Shown in pieces: positions 1-8,368 of a stretch of DNA of 64,000 bases. The DNA lies in contig NZ_CANNDN010000001.1 in assembly GCF_947503465.1 (NCBI RefSeq), forward strand, positions 2,253,501 through 2,317,500, given 5' to 3'. Both the position numbers and the translations under genes were made by a program. The notes below the pieces were generated by a model. The model saw only the letters and a program-made list of their open reading frames with translations. It did not search any database and was not told the origin of the DNA. Position 1 is the stretch's first letter, and every line of letters begins with the position of its first letter. The DNA is from an uncultured Tateyamaria sp. (lineage in GTDB: Bacteria; Pseudomonadota; Alphaproteobacteria; Rhodobacterales; Rhodobacteraceae).

Positions 1-881
1 TGCTACGCGACGGGGCCATGGTCGGTGTTCGCAGCATTGACCACACAACTCCTGAAGAATTGGTACAAAAGATTGTCGGGCGCAAAACGCGCGAGACCGT
101 CAAAGCCACCGACGCCATCGGCGAGGCCGTTTTGTCTTTGCGCAACTTTGAAGTGCCGGGCATGCAACGTCTGGGTTTCGATCTGCAGAAGAACGAGGTG
201 CTTGGCCTGGTGGGTCTGCGTGGTGCCGGCCACGAGGCGATCTCGCGCGCGCTGTTCGGTCTGGTGCCCTTTGCGGGCCAAGTGACATTGGACGGGCAGA
301 TCCCCGACTTGTCGTCACCGCAAAAGGCACTTCATTCCGGTGTGGGCCTTGTTGCCAAGGACCGCACAGAAGAATCCGTGGCGATGAGCCTGTCGATCCG
401 GGAGAACACGTTTCTCAACCCCGACGGGATTGGCCGGAAACTGCTGAGCATGCTGTCACCCCGGGTCGAGGCCGATCAGGCCGCGATCATAGGTGCAGAA
501 TTGGGCCTGTCCCCAAACGATCCAAGCCTCGCCATCGAAGCCTTGTCTGGCGGAAACCAACAGAAGGTCGTCATTGGCCGCTGGCTTGCGACCAAACGCA
601 AACTCCTGATTTGCGAAGACCCTACTGCGGGCGTGGACGTGGGGGCGAAATCAGAAATCTACGCGCTGCTGAACCGCGCCTTGGGCGATGGCGTCGCGAT
701 CCTGATCATGTCCACCGATTTCGAGGAAATCGCAACAATCTGTCACCGGGCCATCGTGTTCAGTCAGGGCGCGATCGTGGACGAATTGAGCGGCACGCGT
801 CTGACCACGGAAAACCTGATCCAATCGGCGTCGGCCGGGAACATCAAGACAGAAGGGGGCGGTGCGCATGCAGTCGCTTGA
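1..881 (+). CDS. Sugar ABC transporter ATP-binding protein, C-terminal part (RbsA/MglA type), truncated by the window edge
   Basis: The reading frame is open at base 3 and continues from outside the window, so the N-terminal nucleotide-binding domain is missing. What remains is the linker and second ATPase domain of a duplicated ribose/galactose-type ABC ATPase. A degenerate Walker A region reads GLRGAGHEAISRALFG, the signature is LSGGNQQKVVIGRW, and Walker B (LLICEDPTAGVDVG) is followed by the GAKSEIYALL segment typical of RbsA/MglA second halves. Degeneracy of the second domain is normal in this family. It overlaps the permease gene that follows, so translational coupling is likely. Family is certain; the sugar is not known. 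Confidence 0.93.
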   Translation, partial: LRDGAMVGVRSIDHTTPEELVQKIVGRKTRETVKATDAIGEAVLSLRNFEVPGMQRLGFDLQKNEVLGLVGLRGAGHEAISRALFGLVPFAGQVTLDGQIPDLSSPQKALHSGVGLVAKDRTEESVAMSLSIRENTFLNPDGIGRKLLSMLSPRVEADQAAIIGAELGLSPNDPSLAIEALSGGNQQKVVIGRWLATKRKLLICEDPTAGVDVGAKSEIYALLNRALGDGVAILIMSTDFEEIATICHRAIVFSQGAIVDELSGTRLTTENLIQSASAGNIKTEGGGAHAVA

Positions 882-1890
882 ATCCAGCGCACTCGAGCCT
901 ACAAAGGCCGAACTCAAAGGGCTGCCGATGGGCAAGCGTTTGATGCGGTTCCTGCCGGTCTATGGTCTGGTGATCCTGACCGTGTTTCTGATCGGTCTGT
1001 TTTCGGTCCTGTTGCCCAACACGTTCCCTACACTGCTGAACCTGCGGTCCATCATCTCGGACAAGGCGATCATTGCGTTGCTGTCATTGGGGGCGATGAT
1101 CCCGATGGCAGCCGGGCGGATCGACCTGACCGTGGGATACGGCATCGTATTGTGGCACATTCTCGCCATCAGCCTCCAGACCATGCTCGGCCTGCCCTGG
1201 CCCATCGCGGTGGCGATCGTGCTGCTGCTGGGCGCAATCACCGGTTTCCTGAATGGTTTGCTGGTTGAGGTTGCCAAAATCGACAGTTTCATCGCCACGT
1301 TGGGCACGGGCACGGTGCTGTACGCGCTGGCGCTGTGGCACACAGGCGGTCGGCAGATGGTGGGGCTGTTGCCGGATGGCTTCTATGCCCTGAACACCAC
1401 CTTCGTCTTTGGCCTGCCCATCACCGCCTACTATCTAATCGTGATCACGGTCGTGATGTGGGTCGTGCTCGAATACACGCCGGTCGGCCGGTACCTTTAT
1501 GCCATCGGCGCCAACCAGCGCGCCGCGCAGCTCAACGGTATTCCCACCCGGAAATACGTGATCGGCGCCTTTGTCGCCTCGGGCACGATGACAGCCCTCG
1601 CAGGTGTGCTGCTGGCTGCGAAGCTGAGGATCGGTCAGGCCTCTGTGGGACTTGAGTTCCTGCTGCCGGCCCTTGTGGGCGCATTCCTTGGCTCAACCAC
1701 CATCAAGCCCGGACGGGTCAACGTATGGGGCACCGTTGTCGGTGTCGTCATTCTGGCTGTTGGCATTTCAGGCATTCAACAATTTGGCGGCTCCTTCTGG
1801 GTCGAGCCGCTGTTCAACGGAGTCACCCTGCTGGTTGCCATCGGCATCGCAGGCTACGCGCAGCGCAAAAAAGGTGCAGACAAGCGCTGA
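868..1890 (+). CDS. Sugar ABC transporter permease (RbsC/BPD_transp_2 family)
   Basis: A hydrophobic protein of about 340 residues with eight or more membrane segments, the usual size of RbsC-type permeases. The central AAGRIDLTVGYGI and the C-terminal ALVGAFLGSTTIKPGRVNVWGT segments match conserved loops of this family. I prefer the ATG at 868 over the GTG at 862, because AGAAGGGGG at 851-859 is correctly spaced for 868. The start lies inside the preceding ATPase gene and the binding-protein gene follows after 26 bases, so this is one operon. It should pair with the ATPase at 1-881 and the binding protein at 1917. Confidence 0.9.
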   Translation: MQSLESSALEPTKAELKGLPMGKRLMRFLPVYGLVILTVFLIGLFSVLLPNTFPTLLNLRSIISDKAIIALLSLGAMIPMAAGRIDLTVGYGIVLWHILAISLQTMLGLPWPIAVAIVLLLGAITGFLNGLLVEVAKIDSFIATLGTGTVLYALALWHTGGRQMVGLLPDGFYALNTTFVFGLPITAYYLIVITVVMWVVLEYTPVGRYLYAIGANQRAAQLNGIPTRKYVIGAFVASGTMTALAGVLLAAKLRIGQASVGLEFLLPALVGAFLGSTTIKPGRVNVWGTVVGVVILAVGISGIQQFGGSFWVEPLFNGVTLLVAIGIAGYAQRKKGADKR

Positions 1891-1916
1891 CGCACCAATT
1901 GCAAAGGGAGGAAACC

Positions 1917-2963
1917 ATGCAAAAACGTACATTCCTGGCTGGATTGACGGCCACGACAATGATGACCGCCGTTCCGGCCCTGGCCGAGTGGGATGGCCCG
2001 ACAACCGGCCCCGCAGCAGCCGAGGGCAAATCCATCGTGGTGGTGGCAGGTGATCTGAAAAACGGCGGTATTCTGGGTGTGACCACGGGTGTAGAAGAAG
2101 CTGCCGAAAAGATCGGCTGGGACGTGCGTGTCCTGGACGGTGCGGGCTCAATCCAGGGGCGGACTGCGGCGATTGGCCAGGCGCTTGCTCTGAAGGCCGA
2201 TGGCATCATCATCAACGGATTTGACGCCGTCGAACAGCAAGCCGCTCTGGAAGGCGTGGTCGCCGCCAATGTCCCGATGGTTGCCTGGCACTCTGGTCCC
2301 GTGATCGGCTGTGACGCACCCGGTGGCATCTTTGCCAACGTGTCGACGGACGCGATGACCGTGTCCGAAGTCGCCGCCGAATGGGCCATCGACGATGCAC
2401 AGGCGCAAGGCGAAGAGATCGGCGTCGTGATCTTTACCGACAGCACATACCAGATCGCCATCGACAAGGCGGATCGTCTGAAAGAGACGGTTGAGGCCGC
2501 AGGCGGCAAGGTTCTGGAATATGTGGACACACCGATTGCGGACACGTCCACCCGCATGGGCCCGCTAACGACGTCGCTGCTGCAAAAGTACGGTGAAAGC
2601 TGGACGCACGCGCTGGCGATCAATGACCTTTACTTCGACTTCATGGGACCATCGTTGGCCGCCGCCGGTCTGTCGCCCGATGCAGGGCCCTTGGCGGGGT
2701 CTGCGGGTGACGGGTCCGAGGCTGCGTTCCAACGCATCCGGTCGGGCGGCTATCAGGCCATTACGGTAGCCGAGCCGCTGAACCTGCAAGGCTGGCAACT
2801 CGTGGACGAGTTGAACCGCGCCATTCAAGGCGAGGCATGCTCGGGCTATGTGACTTCGCCTGCGCTGGTCACACCCGAGGGGCTGGCCAAGCTGGGCGAC
2901 AGCAACGCATTTGATCCCGACATTCCCTATCGCGAAGCCTACGCGGAGATCTGGGGCAAGTAA
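1917..2963 (+). CDS. Periplasmic sugar-binding protein of ribose-type ABC importer (Peripla_BP_4)
   Basis: 348 residues. The start at 1917 is set by the strong GGGAGG Shine-Dalgarno at 1906-1911. Residues 1-22 form a signal peptide ending in VPALA. The mature part has the two-lobed type I fold: a first strand IVVVAGDLKNGGILG, then ALKADGIIINGFD, then VVIFTDSTYQIAIDKADR. It completes an importer with the two upstream genes. The ligand cannot be read from sequence; related proteins bind ribose, xylose, other pentoses or polyols. A GC-rich intergenic stretch of 104 bases with weak hairpins separates it from the second transporter. Confidence 0.88.
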   Translation: MQKRTFLAGLTATTMMTAVPALAEWDGPTTGPAAAEGKSIVVVAGDLKNGGILGVTTGVEEAAEKIGWDVRVLDGAGSIQGRTAAIGQALALKADGIIINGFDAVEQQAALEGVVAANVPMVAWHSGPVIGCDAPGGIFANVSTDAMTVSEVAAEWAIDDAQAQGEEIGVVIFTDSTYQIAIDKADRLKETVEAAGGKVLEYVDTPIADTSTRMGPLTTSLLQKYGESWTHALAINDLYFDFMGPSLAAAGLSPDAGPLAGSAGDGSEAAFQRIRSGGYQAITVAEPLNLQGWQLVDELNRAIQGEACSGYVTSPALVTPEGLAKLGDSNAFDPDIPYREAYAEIWGK

Positions 2964-3067
2964 TTCTCCCCGCGGGGTCGGGCGGCAAGGTCTGGCCCCG
3001 CACCTGAATTCAGAACATCTTGGGCGCGTGCGCAGCCCATCCCATCCGGCCTACGGAGGAGAGAGAT

Positions 3068-3829
3068 ATGGCTGATACGCCACTCGTGCAGATGCGCGGA
3101 ATCACCAAACGGTTCGGCGGCGTCACCGCCCTGCAAGACGTCAACCTGAGTGCCTATGCTGGCGAAGTTCTTGCCATTGTCGGCGACAATGGGGCCGGTA
3201 AATCAACCCTGATCAAGGTGCTGACCGGGGTCTACCAACCGACCGACGGTGAAATCTACATCGACGGCGAAAAAGTCGAATTTTCCAACCACGCCGATGC
3301 CGCCAAGGCAGGTATCGACGCCGTGTATCAGACCCTTGCGCTGGCCGATCATCTTGACCCGGCAGCCAACATGTTCCTGGGCAACGAGCTGACAAAGAAA
3401 GTGTTTGGCATCACTGTCCTCGACAACAAGAAAATGCGCGAAGAAACCGAACGTGTCCTGATGGAACGTCTGGGGGTGCGCCTGAAGTCTCTGGATGCGC
3501 AGACCGACAGTCTGTCAGGCGGACAACGCCAAGCCGTCGCCATTGCGCGGGCGGTTTATCACGAAGGCCTGCGTGTGCTGGTGATGGACGAACCTACGGC
3601 GGCACTGGGACCGCAAGAAACCGCGCGGACCCTCAAACTGATCCTGTCTCTCAAGGCTCAAGGTCTGGCCGTCATTCTGATCAGCCACTCGCTGGACGAC
3701 GTGTTCGAGGTCGCGGACCGTGTGCACGTCCAACGCCGCGGACGATGCGTTGGCGTGGCGCTCACTGCCGAAAGCTCGACCCAGGAAGTGCTGGGCATGA
3801 TCGTTGGTGCCAAGGAGGACGCCGCATGA
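3068..3829 (+). CDS. Single-domain sugar ABC transporter ATPase (FrcA type)
   Basis: 253 residues with one nucleotide-binding domain, unlike the duplicated RbsA-type ATPase at the start of the window. Walker A is GDNGAGKST, the signature is LSGGQRQAVAIARA, Walker B is VLVMDEPTAAL and the switch histidine is in LISHSL. The D-loop part AALGPQET is typical of FrcA-like ATPases of alphaproteobacteria. GGAGGAGAGA at 3056-3065 fixes the ATG at 3068. The last bases overlap the following permease start (ATGA), so the two are translationally coupled. It powers the transporter whose binding protein is LuxP-like. Confidence 0.9.
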   Translation: MADTPLVQMRGITKRFGGVTALQDVNLSAYAGEVLAIVGDNGAGKSTLIKVLTGVYQPTDGEIYIDGEKVEFSNHADAAKAGIDAVYQTLALADHLDPAANMFLGNELTKKVFGITVLDNKKMREETERVLMERLGVRLKSLDAQTDSLSGGQRQAVAIARAVYHEGLRVLVMDEPTAALGPQETARTLKLILSLKAQGLAVILISHSLDDVFEVADRVHVQRRGRCVGVALTAESSTQEVLGMIVGAKEDAA

Positions 3830-4953
3830 ACTCCGCAGTTGATACAGACTACAAGCCACCGCTGAGCGAGCGGCTTGAACCTTACATGGCCGTCATCGCG
3901 CCCATGGCGATGATTGCGGCGATCTTCCTTTTCATGGCCGTCGCATCGCCTGACCGGTTCTATCGGATCAGCAACTTGGAACTGATCCTGCAGGACGCCG
4001 CCCTGTACATGCCGATGGCGATGGCAATGACCTTTGTCATCACGCAACGCGGCATTGACCTATCGGTCGGGTCGGTCGCTGTCCTGTCGGCCATCATCAT
4101 GGCCTTTTTGGTCAAGCAATTCGGGTTCTCGATTTATGTGGGCATCCCGATTGCGCTGACCATCGGCGCACTTCTGGGCCTAATCAACGGCCTCGTCATC
4201 ACACGCTTCAACGTACCCGACCTGATCGGTACGCTCGCGATGGACCTTGTCTACAAGGGATTGGCGCTGCTGCTTGCCAAAGGTCTGGTATTGGCCCGGT
4301 TCCCGGATTTTCTGACGGAAATGGGGCGCGGCCAAACCCCGTTTTTCATTCCAACCCCTGCGGTGATCGGGATGCTGACCATGGTTGCGGGCTACTACAT
4401 CCTGCAACGCACGCATTTTGGCCGCTACACGGTCGCCATCGGTTCCAGCCCGGAATCTGCGGAACTGACGGGTATCGGGGTCAAGCGGCACAAGGTCTAT
4501 GCCTATGTGCTGTGTGGCGCCTGCGCAGCCCTTGCGGGTCTGATGTTGACCGGAAAGCAGAACGCCATTCAGGCGACGATGGCCCCGTTCTTCAACTTGC
4601 ACGTCATTGCGGCGGTGGTTGTGGGGGGCACGTCACTCTTTGGTGGTCGCGCCTCGATCATCGGCTCGTTCTCGGGTGTGCTGCTGCTTGCCATGATGTT
4701 GAACGCGCTGGTGACATTGCGGATCGAATTCTTCTGGCAACCGGTCGCTTCGGGCTTTGTCATCATCAGTTCGGTCGCGCTTTATGCCTGGATTCAAAAG
4801 AAAGACCGCGATGGCGCGGGTGGCTGGTTCGCTGATCTCAAAACAGCGGAAGGCCAGAAACTGGTGCGGTTCTCCGCACTCCTGATTGGTGTCCTGATTG
4901 CGCTTTTGGCAATCGGCGGCGTCTTTGCCGGGGATACCGTGAACAGCGGGTGA
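3826..4953 (+). CDS. Sugar ABC transporter permease, partner of the LuxP-like binding protein
   Basis: 375 residues, RbsC/FrcC family. The start overlaps the stop of the ATPase by four bases and is preceded by AAGGAGG at 3811-3817. Eight to ten hydrophobic segments are visible, with the family landmarks TQRGIDLSVGSVAVL near residue 68 and VVVGGTSLFGGRASIIGS near residue 265. After the usual end of the family there is a hydrophilic stretch (KKDRDGAGGWFADL) and one more membrane helix ending at residue 369, a C-terminal extension. The gene is followed by a strong intergenic hairpin and then the binding protein. Confidence 0.88.
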   Translation: MNSAVDTDYKPPLSERLEPYMAVIAPMAMIAAIFLFMAVASPDRFYRISNLELILQDAALYMPMAMAMTFVITQRGIDLSVGSVAVLSAIIMAFLVKQFGFSIYVGIPIALTIGALLGLINGLVITRFNVPDLIGTLAMDLVYKGLALLLAKGLVLARFPDFLTEMGRGQTPFFIPTPAVIGMLTMVAGYYILQRTHFGRYTVAIGSSPESAELTGIGVKRHKVYAYVLCGACAALAGLMLTGKQNAIQATMAPFFNLHVIAAVVVGGTSLFGGRASIIGSFSGVLLLAMMLNALVTLRIEFFWQPVASGFVIISSVALYAWIQKKDRDGAGGWFADLKTAEGQKLVRFSALLIGVLIALLAIGGVFAGDTVNSG

Positions 4954-4975
4954 TCCGGCCCATGCGGGGTGGCCG

Positions 4976-4997
4976 GGCCGGGGGTGCAGCCCCGGCC
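4976..4997 (+). repeat. Intercistronic hairpin before the LuxP-like gene
   Basis: Perfect 8-bp stem GGCCGGGG/CCCCGGCC with a six-base loop, between permease stop 4953 and binding-protein start 5040. No T-run follows, so it is more likely an mRNA-stabilising or attenuating structure that favours high binding-protein output than a terminator. Confidence 0.55.
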
Positions 4998-5039
4998 GCG
5001 GCCGATGGCCCCGCTCTCATTGCAAAGGGAGGAACCAAG

Positions 5040-6185
5040 ATGAGACTTTTAGCAACCACAGCCCTCGTCGCAACCGCGATGACCGGAATCGCACTGGCGG
5101 ACGGGCACGCAACCCTGCCGCTGAAGGAACTACCGGACATCGCAGACCGCGATTATTGGGTGCCGGACGAGGTGAATGCCGAAGGCAAGCTGGAAGCCAT
5201 GCAGGCCATCGTAGGCGCAGAGGCGGTGAAATTCACCGGCACGCAGGACGCCCCGATCCAGATTGCCCTGATCTATCCATCCTCGGACACGTCGGACTTT
5301 TGGGCGCGCAACTATCTGGCCATGACCAAGCGTCTGGACGAATTGGGGGTGCAGTACGAAACGACCGAATTCGCGTCGCGCCAGATCGAACATTCGTTGC
5401 AAACGACCTATGCCAACCAGGTGGTTCTGGACAAAGACATCTATGATTACGTGATCTTTGGCCCGTCGGAACTGGCCATCCAGGCCGACAACATCTCGAA
5501 ACTGGCGGCGGAAAAGGACGACCTCACCACATATGTCTGGGCGTTTCACACCCCATTGAAAGAGCTTGATCATCAGCCAGCCGCCTGGTTCGACTTTTCG
5601 TCGGCTGCGGGTGCATTGACCATGTGCGACTACATGATCGGGCGCTTGGGAGAAGGCGTGACCATGGCGATGAACCGCGGCATCCCGGGCATCACTGACA
5701 ATCAGCGGTCCGGTGACTTCAAGGCTTGCGTGGAAGAAAAGGCTGGCTGGACCACCGTCTACGAACATTATGGCGAATATCAGCGCGAGGGCGGGTTTGC
5801 CGGGACATCGCTGATCCTGCAATCCTACCCTGAGGCTAAGATCATCCACAACGCAAACACCGCGATGGCAATGGGGTCGGTCGAGGCGCAGGTGTCGGTC
5901 GGCAAAGAGAAGGAGATCTTCTCGACCGGTTGGGGTGGCACAGGCCTTGAACTCGACGCCATCCGCCGTGGTGAACTGGACGCCACACCGATGCGAATGG
6001 GTGATGATGTGGGCGCGGCCACAGCCGAAGCCATTAAGGCAGACCTTGAAGGACGCGCGGATGAACTGCCCTTTGTCTTCCTGGGTCGGATCACGGTTGC
6101 CCACGACCAGATGAGTGCCGAGGAAATCGACGCGCTGGAACAGGAAGCCTTCCGCTTCTCGGGCGTCGGCGCGCTCGACCGCTAA
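5040..6185 (+). CDS. LuxP-like periplasmic binding protein (autoinducer-2 receptor family) in an ABC importer operon
   Basis: 381 residues with a signal peptide ending GIALA at residue 20; GGGAGG at 5028-5033 sets the start. It aligns along its length with Vibrio harveyi LuxP: SDFWARN (85-91) against SDYWVRN, TPLKELDHQP (171-180) against TPVREWDKHQP, GWGGTGLELDAI (297-308) against GWGGGSAELDAI, and MRMGDD (318-323) against MRMNDD. As I recall the LuxP structure, AI-2/borate contacts are Q77, S79, W82, N159, R215, T266, W289 and R310. By alignment here these are D83, S85, W88, A168, R223, T274, W298 and R319, so six of eight are kept, including both borate-binding arginines. No LuxQ-like sensor lies next to it; the neighbours are an ABC ATPase and permease. 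The ligand may be AI-2 or a related sugar. Confidence 0.82.
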   Translation: MRLLATTALVATAMTGIALADGHATLPLKELPDIADRDYWVPDEVNAEGKLEAMQAIVGAEAVKFTGTQDAPIQIALIYPSSDTSDFWARNYLAMTKRLDELGVQYETTEFASRQIEHSLQTTYANQVVLDKDIYDYVIFGPSELAIQADNISKLAAEKDDLTTYVWAFHTPLKELDHQPAAWFDFSSAAGALTMCDYMIGRLGEGVTMAMNRGIPGITDNQRSGDFKACVEEKAGWTTVYEHYGEYQREGGFAGTSLILQSYPEAKIIHNANTAMAMGSVEAQVSVGKEKEIFSTGWGGTGLELDAIRRGELDATPMRMGDDVGAATAEAIKADLEGRADELPFVFLGRITVAHDQMSAEEIDALEQEAFRFSGVGALDR

Positions 6186-6192
6186 AGCGAAA

Positions 6193-6219
6193 TGGCGTCA
6201 CCCGGTCCGGGTGGCGCCA
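6193..6219. terminator. Hairpin between convergent LuxP-like and beta-lactamase genes
   Basis: An 11-bp stem (TGGCGTCACCC with GGGTGGCGCCA, one G-T wobble) and a five-base loop lie 7 bases after the stop at 6185 and 5 bases before the stop of the convergent gene. No T-run is present; a bidirectional transcription end is likely. Confidence 0.5.
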
Positions 6220-6224
6220 CATAT

Positions 6225-7109
6225 CTAGTCCTGCGCGTCCGTCAAGTTACACGCCGCTAGCAACGTCTCCGCAAAATCCTTGCGATAGGTCCGGATCGCC
6301 TGAAAATATGGTCCGACTGCATGATGGGCAAAGACCGCCGTAACCTGATCACCCTGCGTCAGCCAGCCCACATACCAGCCTTCGAACGCGCCGGAAAACC
6401 GTTGTTCTGTTACCGGGCCCGCCCCGGTCTTGCCAAACAGCGTCGCGTCCCCAAGAGGACCCGCATGTGCCGCCGCCATCAAAGCGGACACATGATCCCG
6501 CTGAACATCAAGGTGGCCCGCGACCATTCGTTCGAGAAACTGCACTTGCTCGGCCACCGACAGCTTGAGCGGGCCTTGAAGCCAGAACGTGTCTGACCGG
6601 TCTGGGGCGTCGGCATTGCCATAATTCCACTTTGTGAGAAAAGCCCGGTATTGCGCCCCACCCACATCAAGCGCGAGGTCCTGATAGTACCATACAGCGG
6701 ACCGCTGGAATGCGGTTTTCAGTGTTTGACCCTGCCGCCAGGCATCCGGCCAAAACGCGGCAGCGGGGCGGTGCACCGGGTCCCAATCGCGCCAGGATTC
6801 GATGTCGGACACAACCCCGGTTTCCAGGGCAATCAGTGTATTAGGAACTTTGAAAGTCGACCATGGCGCGTGACGCATCTGAAGATCGCTGCCTTCAAGA
6901 ATACAGCTGTGCCCATCGGTCAGATCATGTGCCAGGAAGCTTGACCGCCGGTCGCCCATCTGTGCGGCAAAGTTTGCTCGCTTCAGCACGGTGTCGGCAG
7001 CGGCTTGGACGGAAAGAAGGGTCAACAGGCCCAGTATGATGGCAAGCCCGGGAATTGAACACCGAAGGGAAATTCGTATCACCGTGCTGAACACCCAGAG
7101 AAACACCAT
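6225..7109 (-). CDS. Class D (OXA-type) serine beta-lactamase
   Basis: 294 residues. All class D active-site motifs are present in order and spacing: STFK at residues 84-87 (nucleophile Ser84, carboxylatable Lys87), SAV at 137-139 (SxV motif), YGN at 163-165, FWL followed by LKLSVAEQVQFL, and KTG at 227-229. The N-terminus is hydrophobic (about residues 18-38) and looks like a long or internal signal peptide, so the enzyme should act in the periplasm; a downstream start would shorten it. It is convergent to the LuxP-like gene and divergent from the LacI-type regulator. No mobile element flanks it, so it looks like a resident chromosomal gene. Substrate range cannot be told from sequence; some relatives are BlaR-like sensors, but this one is free-standing. 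Confidence 0.92.
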   Translation of the reverse strand: MVFLWVFSTVIRISLRCSIPGLAIILGLLTLLSVQAAADTVLKRANFAAQMGDRRSSFLAHDLTDGHSCILEGSDLQMRHAPWSTFKVPNTLIALETGVVSDIESWRDWDPVHRPAAAFWPDAWRQGQTLKTAFQRSAVWYYQDLALDVGGAQYRAFLTKWNYGNADAPDRSDTFWLQGPLKLSVAEQVQFLERMVAGHLDVQRDHVSALMAAAHAGPLGDATLFGKTGAGPVTEQRFSGAFEGWYVGWLTQGDQVTAVFAHHAVGPYFQAIRTYRKDFAETLLAACNLTDAQD

Positions 7110-7237
7110 TCAGCATCGAAATAGGACGGCTCCGGCGGACCTGCAATCCATCAAGCGGTGTCTCGCTGGCGCCCTTCTGCGCACCTGACGGAAATACCGC
7201 CTTGACGCGCGTTGTGACCGGGCACACCCTGCACGCC

Positions 7238-8269
7238 ATGTCCCAAGCGCCGCACAAATCCACCGGTCCGGTCACGATGCGTGACGTGGCACGCGCGGCT
7301 GGTGTGTCGCGCATGACCGTCAGCCGCGCACTGAAAAAGGACAGCCCCATTTCCAAGGATACACGCGACCGTATCCTAAAGGTTGTGCGCGAAATGAACT
7401 ATGTGCCCGATCAGATGGCGGGTAGCCTGACGACCAAACGCTCGGGTTTTGTCGCGGTACTGGTCCCTTCGCTGAACAACCTGCACTTTGCCGAAACAGT
7501 GCAAGCCCTGACCGAGGAACTGGAAGGCATCGGGCAGCAGATTTTGCTGGGGCACACCGACTATTCCCCAGATCGCGAGGAACAGCTTGTCGAGGATATG
7601 CTCAAGCGTCGCCCGGAAGCCATCGTGCTGTCCTATGACGGTCATTCCGACCGCACAATCGCATTGCTCAGCGATGCGCATATCCCGGTGATCGAACTGT
7701 GGGAACGGCCAGACAATCCGATCGGCCACACGATCGGGTTTTCCAACCGGCAGGCCGCGGCGGACATGACGCGTGCGCTGATCGGCAAGGGGTATCGCAA
7801 CATCGCCTTTGTCGGTGAGGCGGACGATGACTGGACCCGTGGCGCCGCACGGCGCAAAGGATATCTTGACGCGATGAAGGAAGCAGGGTTGCCGACAAAC
7901 CGGGCCCTCAAGATCGGCAAACCGCCCCTGTCGATTGAAGAAGGAGCCGCTGCCGCGACCAGGTTGCTGAACGATTTTCCAGACACGGATTGCGTGTTTT
8001 GCGTATCGGACGCACCTGCATTTGGCGTGTTGTCCGTGATGCTGAAACTTGGAAAATCCGTACCCCAAGACATCGGCATCGCAGGCTTTGGGGATTTCGA
8101 AGTGTCGCGCTTTGCCACGCCGACCATAACCACCGTTTCGGTGGACCCGAAAACTATCGGGCGCGAGACCGGGCAACTGCTGGGACGTTTGTTGTCGGAC
8201 GGCGACCAAGCGAGTCGCACGCTTGTCCCAGTTCCTGTGAATCTGAGCTTTCGCGGCAGCACGAAATAA
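7238..8269 (+). CDS. LacI-family transcriptional regulator (GntR/gluconate-type)
   Basis: 343 residues from the ATG at 7238; a TTG at 7202 would add 12 residues but has no better ribosome site. The N-terminal helix-turn-helix is TMRDVARAAGVSRMTVSRAL, with the hinge helix around YVPDQMAGSLTTKRS. The rest is a type I periplasmic-binding fold for effector binding, ending in the usual IAGFGDFEVSRFATPTITTV region. Overall sequence is of the E. coli GntR/IdnR gluconate subgroup. It lies just upstream of a sugar ABC operon whose promoter region has GntR-type boxes, so it most likely represses that operon and the 6-phosphogluconate dehydrogenase gene, with a sugar acid or its phosphate as inducer. 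Confidence 0.9.
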   Translation: MSQAPHKSTGPVTMRDVARAAGVSRMTVSRALKKDSPISKDTRDRILKVVREMNYVPDQMAGSLTTKRSGFVAVLVPSLNNLHFAETVQALTEELEGIGQQILLGHTDYSPDREEQLVEDMLKRRPEAIVLSYDGHSDRTIALLSDAHIPVIELWERPDNPIGHTIGFSNRQAAADMTRALIGKGYRNIAFVGEADDDWTRGAARRKGYLDAMKEAGLPTNRALKIGKPPLSIEEGAAAATRLLNDFPDTDCVFCVSDAPAFGVLSVMLKLGKSVPQDIGIAGFGDFEVSRFATPTITTVSVDPKTIGRETGQLLGRLLSDGDQASRTLVPVPVNLSFRGSTK

Positions 8270-8290
8270 CAAAGTGGCTGTTTATCAGGC

Positions 8291-8350
8291 TGTTACCGGA
8301 TTTGTTTTCTCTTGTGTTACCGGTCACACTTGCTAATGTGACCGGTAACA
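8291..8350. promoter_or_regulatory. LacI/GntR-type operator cluster upstream of the sugar ABC operon
   Basis: Bases 8315-8350 form a perfect 14-bp inverted repeat (TGTTACCGGTCACA / TGTGACCGGTAACA) around an 8-base spacer. Each arm is itself a near-palindrome of the gluconate-repressor box TGTTACCGGTAACA. A third partial box TGTTACCGGA lies at 8291-8300. The cluster ends 18 bases before the ATG at 8369, where a repressor would block the promoter. A matching box occurs at 15805-15818. Confidence 0.78.
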
Positions 8351-8368
8351 AAAATTGAAAGCACTCTC

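Noticed and set aside
7202-7237. Earlier TTG start for the LacI-family regulator
   Set aside because: Adds 12 residues not typical of the family, with no better ribosome site than ATG 7238, which gives the usual length.
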